DNA from: Immersiella caudata
Taxonomy: Eukaryota; Ascomycota; Sordariomycetes; Sordariales; Lasiosphaeriaceae
Reading direction: 5' to 3'
Length of the DNA: 64,000 bases
Assembly (NCBI GenBank): GCA_030512335.1
Contig: JAULSU010000001.1
Coordinates: 6,138,001 to 6,202,000, forward strand
Shown here: piece after piece, positions 1-12,175 of the stretch
How positions within the stretch are numbered: position 1 is the first letter of the stretch
Layout: every line of letters begins with the position of its first letter
Notes under the pieces: model-generated
What the model saw: only the letters and a program-made list of their open reading frames with translations
The model's database searches: none
What the model was told of the DNA's origin: nothing
Made by a program: the position numbers and the translations under genes

Positions 1-1254
1 CCGCCCAAAGTTTACTGCAGTTCCCCGAGCGGCTCCATCTCTTCAGCTGAAGAGCGCTGCCTTCACGCTCAATGCAGAGCTCGTGGGCACCCATTAACGA
101 GAACCAGGGGTTCCCCCCTTGGATCGTGCGCAGAAGAAAATACGGGGACTGGTCGATGGAGCTGAGAAACACAACAATGGAGATTCTGTCGTTCTCAAAC
201 GGCCTGTCAGGGCAAAGTGTTAGTCTACGACCAGTGCTCAGTCGCGGCACTCGTGAACATCTTACCGCCGGAAGAGGATTTTCGAATCCGGGGCAATGTT
301 TAGGTGGCCCCATGGGTAGAACGGCCCAAACGACTCCGAGCTGGAAGGTGTCAGCACTCTTTGCTTGCCGGGGTTTCTCTGACAGAGGTTACGCATACGG
401 TCTCAAGTGCTTCAGCGCGGTGCGGGACGGCAGGGGTAACGAGAATATCTGCTCGGCCCAATGTGCGTTCTAGATTCTGATCAGCCATTCATTCTTCGCC
501 CAGGGACAGGCAGAGGAAACGAACGGGGTCTTGTGCCACCGTCAGGGCCATAACATCCTGGCGGACCAAGGGCCCGACTTGAACCGGCGGCGGAGCTAGA
601 CCAGATGCATGTCAGCTAGGCCGGCAGGACAATTTCCACAGATACTTACGGATTCCCCGCTGTTCTCGCAAGGTAAGGATGCGAGTCTTCTGACTATCCA
701 GCGTATTAAGGTCGAAGCTGGGGGACCTGTTCCATTTGTCAGAGCCGGCGAATGAAAACAAGGACAGTGACTACGCACCTCGTCAGGAGCAGTTTCAAGA
801 GAGACAAGAAGTGGTTGTACAGCACGAAACGCTGCGGCAGAGGAAGTCCCCCGGCCTCTTCGGTCATCTTGTGGTACATCTTGCGCCATCGAATCTCCCT
901 CGACAGCATCTTATCCTCGTAATGCGCCGTGATGTCTCTCAGCGACCGACATAAGCAGGGCAGCACAACGTTCAGGTAATTGAGAACGATGGGAATACGA
1001 GCCATATGAAGCTGTGAGCGATCGGCAAGGTCGCGAAGCAGCTTGCTCGACCCACGTATCTCTTCGGTGAGGCCAACGAGATGACCATGGAACGACTCCG
1101 GCAGTGCCGCTCGCAACTGGTCCAACCCTACGGCGACAAGATCCGCCCGTTCCGCCTCGCGACAGCATCCTTGAAGCAGATGCATCTCAATCGGAACATT
1201 GCCATTGGCGCCCATGGGAGCGCCGGCGTTATGGTTGGGGCCATACGCCTCCAT
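1..1254 (-). CDS. Conserved fungal protein of unknown function, 3' end beyond left edge
   Basis: Six exons read cleanly on the minus strand: 1254-779, 726-650, 595-525, 469-399, 340-266 and 203-1. All introns are GT-AG and every junction keeps frame, giving about 324 visible residues with no stop before the edge. The first part is helical (a stretch around LREQRGI follows a hydrophobic LLKLLL segment). The last visible part (ENDRISIVVFLSSIDQSPYF, then LCIEREGSALQLKRW) alternates strands and resembles a PH-like or other beta-sandwich region. I recall proteins with this HWAEQIFSLPLPSR block as widely conserved hypotheticals in Pezizomycotina, but know no function. The start is the ATG at 1254; an in-frame stretch extends to 1326 without a better ATG. 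The exon map is well supported, the function is not. Confidence 0.72.
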
Positions 1255-2958
1255 TGTTTCGTTATTCCTCCCCTTGCTCGAATGTTTCCGACTCTGGAGT
1301 TGCTGACGGCCCTCGAGGGACCACAAGTATCATGATGGGAGGTATTTTTGACTGGCGCTCGTAGGGCGCTGCCCGTTGGTGCGTAGGCGCTTCGGGCACT
1401 TTCCCGAGAGAGGTCTCTTTACCGGCTCCACACGAGGTCGTCACCAGACACAGCGGAAGCGGGTGGATGGTGATACTCAGGGTCGTCGCCGTCGGAAATA
1501 TTCTCCACTTCACCACTCCGAAGAAGACCGCGGTCGGGACATCTCGCGCAACGTATGAGGAAGGGATGGCCAGACCCGGGTGGGGTTTGTCGCCCGCTTT
1601 CTCCGCTCCGGAAGGGCGGAAGGACGGACGAGTAGTAAGTCAGTGTTAGCAGACTGAAAGAATGGCTTCGTCCTCGCCTACACCACCAACCACTCTGCTG
1701 GGTGCCAGTTGCGTGATATAAATTATTGTCCCCCGCCGCGATGTCCGCCGGAGCAGGGCAGAGCAGCCAGCGCACACAGCGGTGGCATGGCGTATCCGTA
1801 GGGCACGCGGGGGAAATTGGGCACCCAGACGGCGCTGCGCATCAACGGTGCGTCTGCCGTAAAACACTTGGCCACGAATGAGCGCCGGGTTTCACGATGA
1901 GCTGCAATGCATCGGCCGCGGCAGGAGAGGCAGGCGAGGAGTAAGCGTCTGCCACGAAGTCAGCGCACTCGCCTCTCGCTGCAGCCGGCACCAGAGAGCG
2001 TGCATTAGGCCTGATCTGCTGGAGAGGTCGTGTGGCTACCGAGAGACAAGACTGGGGCCGTGGAGCCGGCAGCCGTCCAATCGTGCCAAAAGATATGCAC
2101 AACAAGCATGCAGCCGGGCGACGACCCGATGGCCATAATATGGAGAGATGCCCACGTCTACTCTGGAGACGAGCCCGATGTAACGCGTTCCACTCCGTCA
2201 GCGAGAAAGCGACCGAGTGAAAGAGCCCAAGACAGAGTCGAGACAAGGAGCGGGAGAGAACGGGTGATTTTTCTCCATGCTTCCCAGGTCTGTTGTTGCA
2301 TGGGTCGCACCCCGCATATCCGCAGTCCGCCTCCGTCGTGCCGATTGTTGGTTCGAAAATTCCGGGGAGGGAGCGGCTCTTGTCCGGCGCCGCATTCTCG
2401 GTGTGGGGATGGCTGCGCGTGATTTTTGGATGGTGTGCCGCCGGGGACCGATTCGGTGGGGTTCGGGGGGCTGGGCTGTCTTGCCATTGGCGAACCTGTG
2501 AGACGGCAGACCGTACGTAGGTGCAGCCAATGTTAAGGTTGGCTCCAGCATACCCATCTCCCTCATCCACACAAATGAGCAGAGCCTCATCTCCCTCACA
2601 ACTCGCCACTGGCCGCTTGTGCACGCGCAATACCGATCAGAGTGCAATGCATAGAAATAAAATTCTTGTTGTTACATGTCGTGGCTAAGGATCTCCTCTA
2701 GCTCTCTGCCCGCATGGACTTGTCGTTACCATACGAGGAAGGTCATCCCTCTCGCTTCCCGTTGATCGTCGCAAAATTTCATGGCCGAATAAAGAGAAGC
2801 ACTAAATCCCATTGCCGTGCCCCCGAGCAACACCGTCCGTTCCAAAGATACAAGAGGAAAATGAAAAGCCCCGTCGCAGCGTCTTGGTTGATTGAGCAAG
2901 ATTGGTAATCAAGACTGGTTGCTCGCTAGCGCAACGAGTCGGCGAGACAAGAGTACAT
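1255..2958. other. Intergenic region upstream of the left gene and downstream of NHP6
   Basis: About 1.7 kb. It should hold the promoter and leader of the minus-strand gene starting at 1254 and the 3' UTR of the HMG gene ending at 2959. A 262-codon open frame on the minus strand (1842-2630) has Arg/Pro/Ser-rich composition with no domain, and I treat it as chance. No repeat or RNA gene was recognised. Confidence 0.5.
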
Positions 2959-3410
2959 TCAAGACGACTCCTCCTCGTCGCCGTCGGCCTGTGCGAACTT
3001 GTCAACACCGGACTTGCCCAAGGGTTGCGTGGCGCCGTTGCTGCTCAGTCGTCGTCGTTACTTACGTTGTAGGCCTGCTTCTCATCCTCATAGCGCTTCT
3101 TGTCGGCGGCAGCCTTGGCCTCGTAGGGGGTGCGTTGCTTGTCGGTGAGGGCCTTCCACCTCTCGCCCAGGATCTTGCCGACCTGTCCAAACGAGACACC
3201 GGGGTTCTCCTCGCGGACGTTGTCACGTTGTTCGTTGGCGAAGAACATGTAGGCAGAAAGACCGCGCTTGGGGGCGTTGGGATCTGCGCGTCTCGTGGTC
3301 AGCGGCTGATGCAGGAGATATTGTTTGGGGAAAAGCGCCTACTCACCCTTCTTGCCGCGACGCTTCTCGACCTTTCCGGCGCCCTTGCTCTTGGCTGCGG
3401 CCTTAGGCAT
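2959..3410 (-). CDS. NHP6: NHP6-type HMG-box chromatin protein
   Basis: Three exons (3410-3347, 3283-3066, 2988-2959) encode 103 aa. A lysine-rich N-terminal arm (MPKAAAKSKG...) precedes one HMG box, from about DPNAPKRGLSAYMFF (residue 22) to KKRYEDEKQAYN (residue 94), and a short acidic tail ending DEEESS follows. This is the usual size and layout of NHP6/Nhp-1, an abundant non-sequence-specific DNA-bending protein that assists FACT, nucleosome remodelling and Pol II/III transcription. The frame would also read through the last donor to a short VSNDDD end, but GTAAGT there and the acidic tail exon make the spliced form far more likely. A probable large intron lies in the 5' leader (separate entry). 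Identification is very secure from sequence. Confidence 0.96.
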
Positions 3411-3421
3411 GATGATAGATT

Positions 3422-4045
3422 CTGATGATGCGAATTAGCGGAGCTCGAAATGAATGTGGTTTGCTTGAATGCGCTGTGAAAATGGGCTGCTGCGCGCAAG
3501 TGGCATCGTCGACGCTTGGCGCGACATCGATCGAGACTTGTGCGGCATGGATGAGGGGTAGCTTGCGCCTTGCGCGAGCGGGCTCTCCTCAACGCGTTGA
3601 CGCGATGGCGCGCATGGGTTGTTAATGCCAATGCGCAAACGCAATTGCGACCCAGCGCGCAGATAAAAAGCGATTCGAAGCTCAAAACACGCTGCAAAGC
3701 AAGGCAGTACGTACTGCGACGGGTGTTTGGGAATGGATAAAGTTGGTTGTGTTGAGTCGCTGTAGGTTGCGCAGCTTGTCAGCGATCGTGAACTAAGGAG
3801 GTATTGAGGCGATGTTGAACGCTTTGGTCGGCAGAAGGCGGAAGGTTGAGGGTCCTGCAAACGGAGACGTTGCGTGGAGACGCGCAGGTGGTGCTGGCTA
3901 ACAGACCAAGAGATGGGCAGGAGCGACAGCAGAGTGCTGTGGCCGATTGGAGGCCGGAAAATGGGTCCTTGCCCCCTAAAGGCACAAAGGAAAAGAAAAG
4001 TACTTTGGATTTGGCGGTGGGAAGCAGGGGAGATGAGGTACTTAC
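3422..4045 (-). other. Probable 624-nt intron in the 5' leader of the HMG gene
   Basis: On the minus strand a consensus donor GTAAGTACC begins at 4045. A textbook acceptor region lies just before the start codon: branch-like CTAAT, then CATCAG ending at 3422, only 11 nt upstream of the ATG at 3410. No ORF in between looks coding. I infer an untranslated first exon upstream of 4045; no transcript evidence is available here. Confidence 0.5.
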
Positions 4046-5574
4046 TGACGATAGACTGCGCGCAGGTAGTTGGGTGCGGTTTTGTTGTGGGAGCGCGGTG
4101 CGAGTGAGAGGAAGAGGAGATTGGGGAGAGCGAGAGGAGGGGGACTGCCTTCGCCCTATTTTACTATGGGCGGGCTGATTGTGAGGAGGCGGGGGTCTTG
4201 CCTGGTCCAAAAATGGTCGCGCGCTTCCTGCCTGGCAACAAAAAATTGCGGGCGCGCCCCCCAAAGGTGGTCAGTGTGTTAAGTACTGGGTACAAAGTCG
4301 CTTGTAACGAGACCATCGTGCATTTGCGTACTAAGTACCTCACGTCACCCTCTCTGTTTCCAGCTCTAAAGCCCGCTGAAATCTTTATCATATCCGCTGT
4401 AAAAGGCTCCTTTTCAGGGAGCTTACTCCCTCAGCACAGCGGTGATACAGCGTGCACATTGCGGAGACGGTCATCAAAGACATTTTGGTCCCGTCTGCTT
4501 TGGACAAACTATCCAGGCCTCTGCTGCAGTATCGAGGCTTTGTCGACGCTTCAACGCGTCTTGCAACACACCCTGAAGAAAAACCTCCGCAGCTTCGTTC
4601 TTAGGCGTCATAGAGCCGGATCTGGACCGAATTTGGGATCAGTCTCACCCAGACGCAGGAAGCAGAGGTGTCGATACGTGGAGGCAAGCGATGCTTCAGT
4701 GGGTGGCAGGTGCTTAGGGCTCACTGGAATCCGACAAGACATCGCCTTCAGCTGGGGAGCGACCAGCCTGCCGTACTCCTAATTCGTATGAGGGCACGTC
4801 CGATGCGCTAGAGATATTTCTCATCGGACGTTCGGTCGGGCCAGCTAGGTAGATCAACGGAGAGGCATGCGAGAAAGAACTAGGGCGGACGGCGAGGCTT
4901 CCAACAATCGCAATTGTGTGTCGTGTCAGGAGGAGAGTGAAGGTGTCAAAGACGCTATCTTGGTTTGCGCAATGGATCAGGGAAGAGCAGAAAGGACTCG
5001 TCGACGTTGTGAGGATGAAGACTGTGCCTAGTATCTGCACATATTCAACCACCTATGAGATGTTGGAAACCTCGGAAGCAAGGCGGGGAGCTTGGAAGCT
5101 TGGGTTCAGCTCTACTTACGCCGTCCTAGGTAATGTGAGTGACCAAGGCCTAGACTGTGTGTACTTGGGCCCAGAACTGGTCACAATTCTGTGGCGGGTC
5201 CAATGTACCGCATACAAACTGGCTGTGATTTGGCTGTGCTACCCCTCCCCCTTTTGGATTCTGGTTGCGGGTTAGCACTGACCTTAGGCACACCCCCGCT
5301 GGACCTGAGGCACGCTCCGCCACCCTTTTCTGGCTTTTGGGGGGAGGGAGGGTCTCGCCCTTCCATCGCGGTGTGAGACGCGACGCCCCTCCATTGCCTC
5401 AGGGACATTGAGCCTAGGTTGATGTTTTCCGCACCAACGTTGGAAGGCTGCCTATGTTCCATTGACGGCGGTGAGGAGATCAGAGCTGAATTAATGGATT
5501 AGAGGGACGGAGACGCGCCGGATCGGCCAGAATGGACCGATCCGTTAAGTTTGAACCTGAGTCAAAACATATGT
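4046..5574. other. Intergenic: HMG gene promoter side and CENP-H 3' side
   Basis: About 1.5 kb between two minus-strand genes. The part near 4050-4300 is the likely promoter and untranslated first exon of the HMG gene. The rest holds short open frames of random composition, and I see no gene in it. Confidence 0.4.
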
Positions 5575-6375
5575 CTATATTCTCGCAACTGCTTCTTCCT
5601 CTGCCGAGTCAAGCACAAGGCCTCCAAGGCGTTCGTCCCGGACCCAGTCAATCCCACTCCCTGCCACAATGGCACTTGCGGCGCCCTTCATAAACTTCCA
5701 CTTTTTGCGGCTCATCTTTATCTCTTGCTCTAGCGTTGTTATCTCGCCAGCAAATTTCTTTCCATGGGGCGCCTTGGTCACGGGACTCTGGTTGGTTTCG
5801 CTAAGTTGCAGGAGCTCTGCTGCTAGGGCGCCGTTTTGATGGCCGATCTGACGGCCTTCTAGCTCAAGGCCGTCCAGGCTCTTAGCCGCCTCTTGGACAG
5901 CTCGATGATGCTTGGCTTCTGCTGCATTCGCTAGCTCACGCCGCTGGATGTGCGGCAACAGATCCCTGGTGCTCATGCGATCAGCGGCTCTCCAGACTCA
6001 GCAATTCGGCCATGAGGCGGCATCGACGCCTACCTTTCCACGGGAGACGCATGAGTCGCGTTGTGGACGGCCTTCAAAGTAGGCTCGACAGTCACCACAT
6101 TCTCTAAGACTTCGTTTCGAAGAGCAAACGCCGCTTTCGCATCCAAAAGGCGCGTCTGCAAGCCGTCCCGCTCAGGGCGGCCGCCTTCTGGCGAGGAATC
6201 TGCATATTGTCAGAACGAGAGAGTTCATTGATTGTCTGTTGCGAGTGAACTGACCCGGTACATGTTCCTGGCGAGCCTTTAGAAGCGCAAGCTGCAGCTC
6301 CAGCTCGCGGAGCCGGTCGTGGAGTTCTAATACATGTTGCTCTGGCGAAGAGAAGGGCGGCGTTGAGGAGCCCAT
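5575..6375 (-). CDS. CENPH: CENP-H-like inner kinetochore protein
   Basis: Three exons (6375-6255, 6199-6034, 5965-5575) give 225 aa. After a short Ser/Pro start, the protein is almost entirely helical and coiled coil (EQHVLELHDRLRELELQLA...). It ends in the block typical of the CENP-H family: a basic KMSRKKWKFMKGAAS stretch, AIVAGSGIDWVRDERL, then a short acidic tail. The middle block LLDAKAAFALRNEVLENVV also fits. CENP-H (Fta3 in fission yeast, Mcm16 in budding yeast) belongs to the CCAN/Ctf19 complex with CENP-I and CENP-K on centromeric chromatin. The longest frame extends to 6408, but only through a GTG; the first in-frame ATG is at 6375. It is divergent from ATG11. The family assignment comes from the C-terminal signature and is fairly secure. 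Confidence 0.82.
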
Positions 6376-7427
6376 TTCTGAGCCACTGGTGTTGCGTTCC
6401 TGTTCCACGACGAAGGCATACAGACTGGAACTGTGGGCCGGCTGATGCCGTCATCTGATCCCAGATGGCGCTTTGATACAATGGTCAGCAGCAGAGGCCC
6501 TCAGAAGGTGGCAAGCCAAAACGCGACGCGCTTCCAGTCTCGGCGTGCACGGACCATGAGGACGTTGGCACTTCAACAAGAGTGCTGCTTCCAGGCTATT
6601 GCCATTCCTATTCTGAGGAACCCGATTACAAGGCAGAGGAGCAATTCGATATTTACACCAAACACTCCTAGCATATTTAGATTCGCTTCTCTGCGATGCA
6701 CCGGGACCAGATGATCTAGCAGAATATGGTATTCTGAAACGGCGTATTTTTACATAGTGTACACTGACAACCTGGAGCTGTCACTTAGGACTCTTGGTGT
6801 ATAGGACTCTTGGTGTAAAGGACTCGACCAAACTGCAGCTCTGGTGCCGGATTCCCATGATTCAGAGCATGGCATTATTTTGTGGGTGCTGGTGTGGGAG
6901 CCGTCTTGGATAGGCAGTATAGCTTCGGGATGTGGGTTGAGCTGGTAGAAAATGGTAGGGCAAAACGAGCCCCTCCACGTCGGCAGCGTATACAAGACGT
7001 GAGTGCCGTTTGCGTTGGATCTACACAGAGGCTTTTAACGGTGTCGGGAAACTTTGAGCCTCTGAATCGGTTTTTTTTTTTTGGAGTTGTCTGGCTGAGT
7101 TGGTTGACACGACGGACATGCCTCTCTTTATCTGCTCTTATCGAGGCGAACCGCCAGTTTGTTGGTCGGGGTGATCGGCCAAGCAGCTGCACCGTTGGTC
7201 GTCTCGAGGGTCGTGCACGCGCCTCCACGGCTGGACAACCCTGATGATCAGTTGCGCAACCCAGGTTGACCATTCACCTCCTTCTCAAGGTCTGCCTGTG
7301 ACCATCCGTTCGGCGGCGGCAAATACGTCGACTTGTTCGCTTGGTTGCTTGCTCACTCCCAGGGCTACACTCCAGAGGCCCATTCTAAGTTTACGCCTCT
7401 TGCGCCGTTAGGACGTCAGAGGCATGC
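6376..7427. other. Divergent promoter region CENP-H / ATG11
   Basis: About 1.05 kb shared upstream region. It contains a perfect 16-bp tandem duplication (6786-6817) and a poly-T run near 7070. The ORFs present are short and compositionally random. Confidence 0.5.
6786..6817. repeat. 16-bp tandem duplication
   Basis: Two perfect adjacent copies of TAGGACTCTTGGTGTA, followed by a partial third (AAGGACTC). It sits in the CENP-H/ATG11 intergenic region. Confidence 0.85.
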
Positions 7428-10400
7428 ATGGAAATGGAGGCGCAGGTGTTGATCGCCCACTCGGGCCAGCGCCTGCAAGTAGATGCCTCCCAGTTGGCAT
7501 CGTACGACCACCCGATGTCTACCTCTCCGGTCGGAAGCGCCGCTGACTGTTATCCAGGTTAGATGATTTTAAGAATACTGTGGCCCAGCAGAGCGGCATC
7601 CCCGTGCAGTGCATCATCACCTTGACACCCCAGGGCAAACCCTTGAAGCTGCAGACAATACAAACAGAGGTAAGTTTTGCAGCGGTTCCAGCCCGAGAAG
7701 ACAGAGAGACAGGCAGAGAAGAGGAATCTAACATTTCCCGCGGCCGCAGAAAGAGATTTATGTTTACGACAATCGATTAACGCAGGCCTCGTCGCCGATG
7801 TCCTCGGCGCCCACCAAGCCCGAACTGCCAATCCCCAAACGATACAACCCCTCGACGCCGCCCAACTCCATCGAAGATACGCGATCGGTGAACTCATGGC
7901 AAGAGCTTTTCAAGGCGCGTCGCGCGTGGACGCTGAAGGTCCTCGACGACTGCGGGCAGATGGCCACCGCCGCTCACGAGCGCTTTGGCGAAATGGATGT
8001 CATGCTGCGGTGCCTTGACGCTGCCGTGACAAACCTGGAATCGGTAGTGAAGGGACTTGAGCCGAAATATGCCGAACTGAAAAAATGGGTGTCCCCTGCA
8101 CAGGCCGAGTACAGCGCGCTGACGACAGGATGGGAGCAATATCTTTCGCTTGCACGAAGCATTCCAATATCCCCAGCCATGATGCGCTTCATGACGAGTG
8201 GCGACGCTGGGGCCGGAAAGGGGCGTCCGCAAAGACAAGCGACGCTTGAGGATTTGGTGGACTTGGAGGCGGCAAAGCGGACTGGACGTTTTGCGCCGTC
8301 TGCCTTGCGCAAGTTCAACGGCCGAATCGCAGATCTGGACAAGGCGGCGACGCGTCTGTTCCAAAACGCCGAGAATCTCTTCCATGAGTTCGAAAGAATG
8401 GTGGCGCGGTCGGCCTTGTCACACGACGGCGAATCGTCACAGCTACTGCAAGACATCGAAGCTGTAGCGCATAAAATAGACACCGACTGCCAGACCACAC
8501 TGGAGCTTGCAAACTCGTCCCGGGATGTGCTTCAGGCTTCTAAGATTGCTGCCGGGCATACGGAACGGCTCCTCCCCTCGATCAGAAAGCGGGCGTCGGA
8601 ATTGGACGAGATGCTCCGCTATGCAACTCAGTCAAGAAACAGTTTGGCCGTGGAGTCAGTCGGGATCATGCGGACCATCACAGATCTGACGGCCCTTAGC
8701 CACAGCGTCAAGTCACAGATCAGTATCTTCCCGCAAGAGGATGAGTTGTCTACGTTTGACTATCTCCGACTCATCCAACAGCTGCCGTATGTGTACGCCT
8801 GTTTTGTGGCTGAGGCGATCCAACGGCGAGAGTGGTTCGAAAAGGTTCGTCAAGACTCGTCAACCTTGGCGAATGAGATGGCCCTTTTTCAGGATGAGGA
8901 AATCAAGAGGCGGCGTAGATGGCACAAGTCTGTAGGCGATGCATACCTCCCCAACGGCCACTCTGCTGAGAGCAAGGTGCCCGGTCTTGAGCTCAACCTT
9001 CTTGGAGAGGAGGATCAGTGGCCCGCCATGACGAAGGCCGATTTGGATGGATTTTACGAGCTTCTTCGAAATCAGAAAGCCGAACCGCAGCTGGTCGCAG
9101 ACATCGGTCGCCTGATTGCAGACATCAGCAGCCCTACAAAACAGCAAGCACGGCGCATGAAGGCTTTCAAGAACGGAAGCATCCACGAGGCTGCCCTTGG
9201 GCGAAGCGGGCTGCTGATCCGTGGTGATGACGATCTTCTTCGTTCGATACAAGAGGACAAATCAAAGCTCGAAAGCAAGCTGAAAACAGCCGAGAGCCGC
9301 GTGCGGCGGCTTGAAGATTTGCTTCACCGACAAACCCAGGCATCACGGCCGAGTATAGGCAGTCTCTTTCAGATGCCGAGCCAACAGCTTTCAGACCGTA
9401 ATGATTCAACAGTCTCGGTTAAATCGCCTAGACCAGAAGATCGCCGAGGCTCCATGGAAAGTGCTGATGGTCTTGTTCCGCGGCTTCAACAACTGGAAGC
9501 CGAGCTTCAGGCCGAAAAAGAGCGTTCAGCACAGCTCGAGAAGGATCTCGGCGAGCAAACCACCCTCCACAATGTCATGAGAGGTCAAGTAGAGGAAGTT
9601 AACTCTACCAAAAAGGACCTCATGGAAAATATGGAGGCGTTGAAACGGGAGTTCATGGATGAACGAAAATCACTGGAAGAGGAGGTCAAGCAGCTGCAGA
9701 CGCGGTTGGATACCACAGAGGATGAGATGGAGCAGTTTGGCGAGTCTAGGGAAAACGAGAAGATGTCCCATACGGAGAAGATCCGCACTCTTGAGCTGGA
9801 AGTGGAGCGGCTTAGCAGGGAAAAACAAGAAGATGCCTTAAAAGCAGAGGGGCAAGTGGGATTCCTGCGAAAGGAGGCGCGCCTTCAGCGGGAGTTGATC
9901 GAGTCGCGGGAGCTGCAACTTCAAGCGGCCCAGGACGAGGCCAAGGGTCTGATCGGAAAGGTCAGGTCTTTGACCGAGAGTGCAGACAAGCAGCTCGACG
10001 CTCTCAGGGGCTTGTGGGAGCAGTCATCGCAAGACGATGCACCCAAAGACCTTGCGGATCTTGTCGAAGGCATATCCAACAGACTTGCAGACGCCTTGGA
10101 AAAGGCACGCAATCGCGAGGGAGATATGTCCCTCTTGCGCATGGAGCTGGACGCGGCACATAACACCGGCGGGGTTCTGCGGGGTGAGCTGATAGCGGCA
10201 AAGGAGAAACTGTCGGAGCATGAGATGGTTTCAATGCGCCTTCGTGACGCTGTGGCCGAGGAGCGGGCGAAGGTATCAGCCCTGGAGGGCGAGCTAGCAG
10301 ACGGGCGGGAGCAACTCAGCCAGCTGCGCGCGAAGATTGCGGATGGAGAAACGGGGTCTGAGTCACTGCGGAGGAAGTTGGAAGAAGACGAGAGAATGCT

Positions 10401-11754
10401 CACCTCGGCGACTGAGGAGCTCGCTTCGAGGCAGTCTCAAGTTAACCGCCTGGAAGAGGAGGTTCGCCACTTCAAGCAGAAACTCCAGGAGTCCCAGACC
10501 AAGTTCGGAGAGCTCAATCTCCGGCTCGACTCTCGATCAGAACACGCCAAGGATCTGACGCGACGGCTGTATTCGCAGAACGAACGCCTGAGTCGCCTCC
10601 TTGAACGTGTTGGACTCTCGGTGGTTCGGCAAGGGGATAGCATGGTGGTCCAGAAGATACCCCGGTCGGAACGTTCTAAGCAAAACGCAGATGACTCGGA
10701 CCCGGGCTCGTCGGTCCGTCGCTCGGGGACTCTCAGCCGCTCCGTCCTCGACACTGCTGACCTAGAGTTGCTCAACTGGATGGACAACACAAACCCGGCA
10801 GCCGAGCAAACAAAATACGAAGCCTACATGACGGCGCTGGGTGCATTCGATGTCGACATCTTCTCCGACGCAATGTTGAGGCGGATGAAGGAGGTCGAGC
10901 ACCTGGCTCGCAAGTACCAACGAGATTATAAAGTTTATCGGGAGAAAGCGCATACACTCCAGAAGGAGGCCAACGAGAAGATTGCCTACAGGCACTTCAA
11001 GGAGGGTGACCTGGCCCTGTTCCTCCCGACTAGAAATCAGACGGCCGGGGCATGGGCGGCGTTCAACGTCGGCTTCCCCCACTATTTCTTGCGTGAGCAA
11101 GAGACGCATAAGCTGCACAGTCGAGAATGGGTTGTGGCGCGAATCTCACGGATCCAGGAGCGCGTGGTGGACCTATCAAAATCCCTGCAACACCAAGCCA
11201 CGGCAATCCAAACAGGCCGGCCGGTAGACACTGAATCCATCAACGACGACGAGAATGATAACCCCTTTGATCTCTCTGATGGACTTCGATGGTATCTCGT
11301 CGATGCTGTCGAATACAAGCCTGGCGCCCCGCCTACACCAGTGCAGGCTAGGGTCACAGTCGCCACTAACAACGTCGAGGCCGTGGGCGACATGCGGTCG
11401 GGGGCCAAGGGGCCGCTGGGCCGCGTGGGCGCTGCTTCCGGCATCGAAAATGTGAGCAAGACGCTATCCAAGAGCCTCCAGAGCCGCCGTTCCAGCACGG
11501 GTTCTAAGAAAGCCCTGCCTTTCACGATCGGCGGCTCCCGGGGACCAGACAGTGCAGTCGCCAGCGAGACGAACTCGCTCCGGGCCGTCGCGGCCGACAC
11601 GCCAACGGGGGCAAGCCCCGTGCAGCAGCAAGTATCACCGCCCCAAATTCCGGAGCAGAACCAGAGGCAGCCAACCGATCCTGCCCGGCCACCGGCATAC
11701 TTCGCAATAGCAGCTGAGGCAAGCAACGCCTACGATTCTTTGGTCGGACCCTAG
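7428..11754 (+). CDS. ATG11: Autophagy scaffold protein Atg11
   Basis: Exons 7428-7501, 7558-7669 and 7750-11754 encode 1396 aa. The N-terminus (AQVLIAHSGQRLQVDAS ... LTPQGKPLKLQTIQTE ... EIYVYDNRLTQ) is the ubiquitin-like region of Atg11. It is followed by the helical Atg17-like region (WQELFKARRAW...), a long coiled coil around residues 560-1000, and the C-terminal Atg11 domain, including GAWAAFNVGFPHYF and GLRWYLVDAVEY near residue 1240. Atg11 is the scaffold for selective autophagy: it binds cargo receptors and Atg1, and organises the phagophore assembly site for pexophagy, mitophagy and Cvt-type transport. The two small 5' exons are needed to complete the ubiquitin-like domain, and a model starting at the internal ATG near 7798 would lose it. 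The tail after residue about 1260 is low complexity. Identification is secure. Confidence 0.96.
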
Positions 11755-12175
11755 AACCGTTTGCTGACGGGTGCGGTTTAGAGCTCACCCCTCAAGCCCG
11801 TGCGAGAGCAGAGCGCGGCCTCAGAAAGCCCATCAAGGAGGAGTGTGGTGTGGGATGCGCTTTGGACTTGGGACTCGGGCCACGAGAGGGGGAGGTGACA
11901 AGAGTTGCGAGATTGGCCCCAAGAATGTAGCCGTCTCCTCCGTTGTAGATCGCCAACAGACCATATCAGTATGCCATATCCGTAGCCATCCCTAATGTAT
12001 CCCTTCGACAGAGAAACGAGGGCAGGGTAGCAGGCCCGTGAAGCGGCTAGTATGCAAAAGGCTTCGAATTCCCTTGAGCCATCATATAACATTTGATATA
12101 TAGATTAACAATACGGATCCGTACAGCAAACGCCTCCACAGGGCGACCTGTGGTTCACCTTTCTTCTAAAGGCAG
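11755..12175. other. Convergent 3' UTR region ATG11 / bL9m
   Basis: About 420 bp between two converging genes, including AT-rich stretches near 12085-12110 suited to 3' end formation. No gene is seen. Confidence 0.5.

Noticed and set aside
2341..2375. tRNA B-box-like GGTTCGAAAATTCC
   Set aside because: No matching A box or cloverleaf arms nearby; B-box spacing wrong.
1842..2630. 262-codon minus frame upstream of the left gene
   Set aside because: Arg/Pro/Ser-rich random composition, several overlapping frames of similar length, no domain; lies where promoter sequence is expected.
3045..3065. Unspliced NHP6 end (VSNDDD)
   Set aside because: Reads through a consensus GTAAGT donor; the spliced acidic DEEESS tail fits the family.
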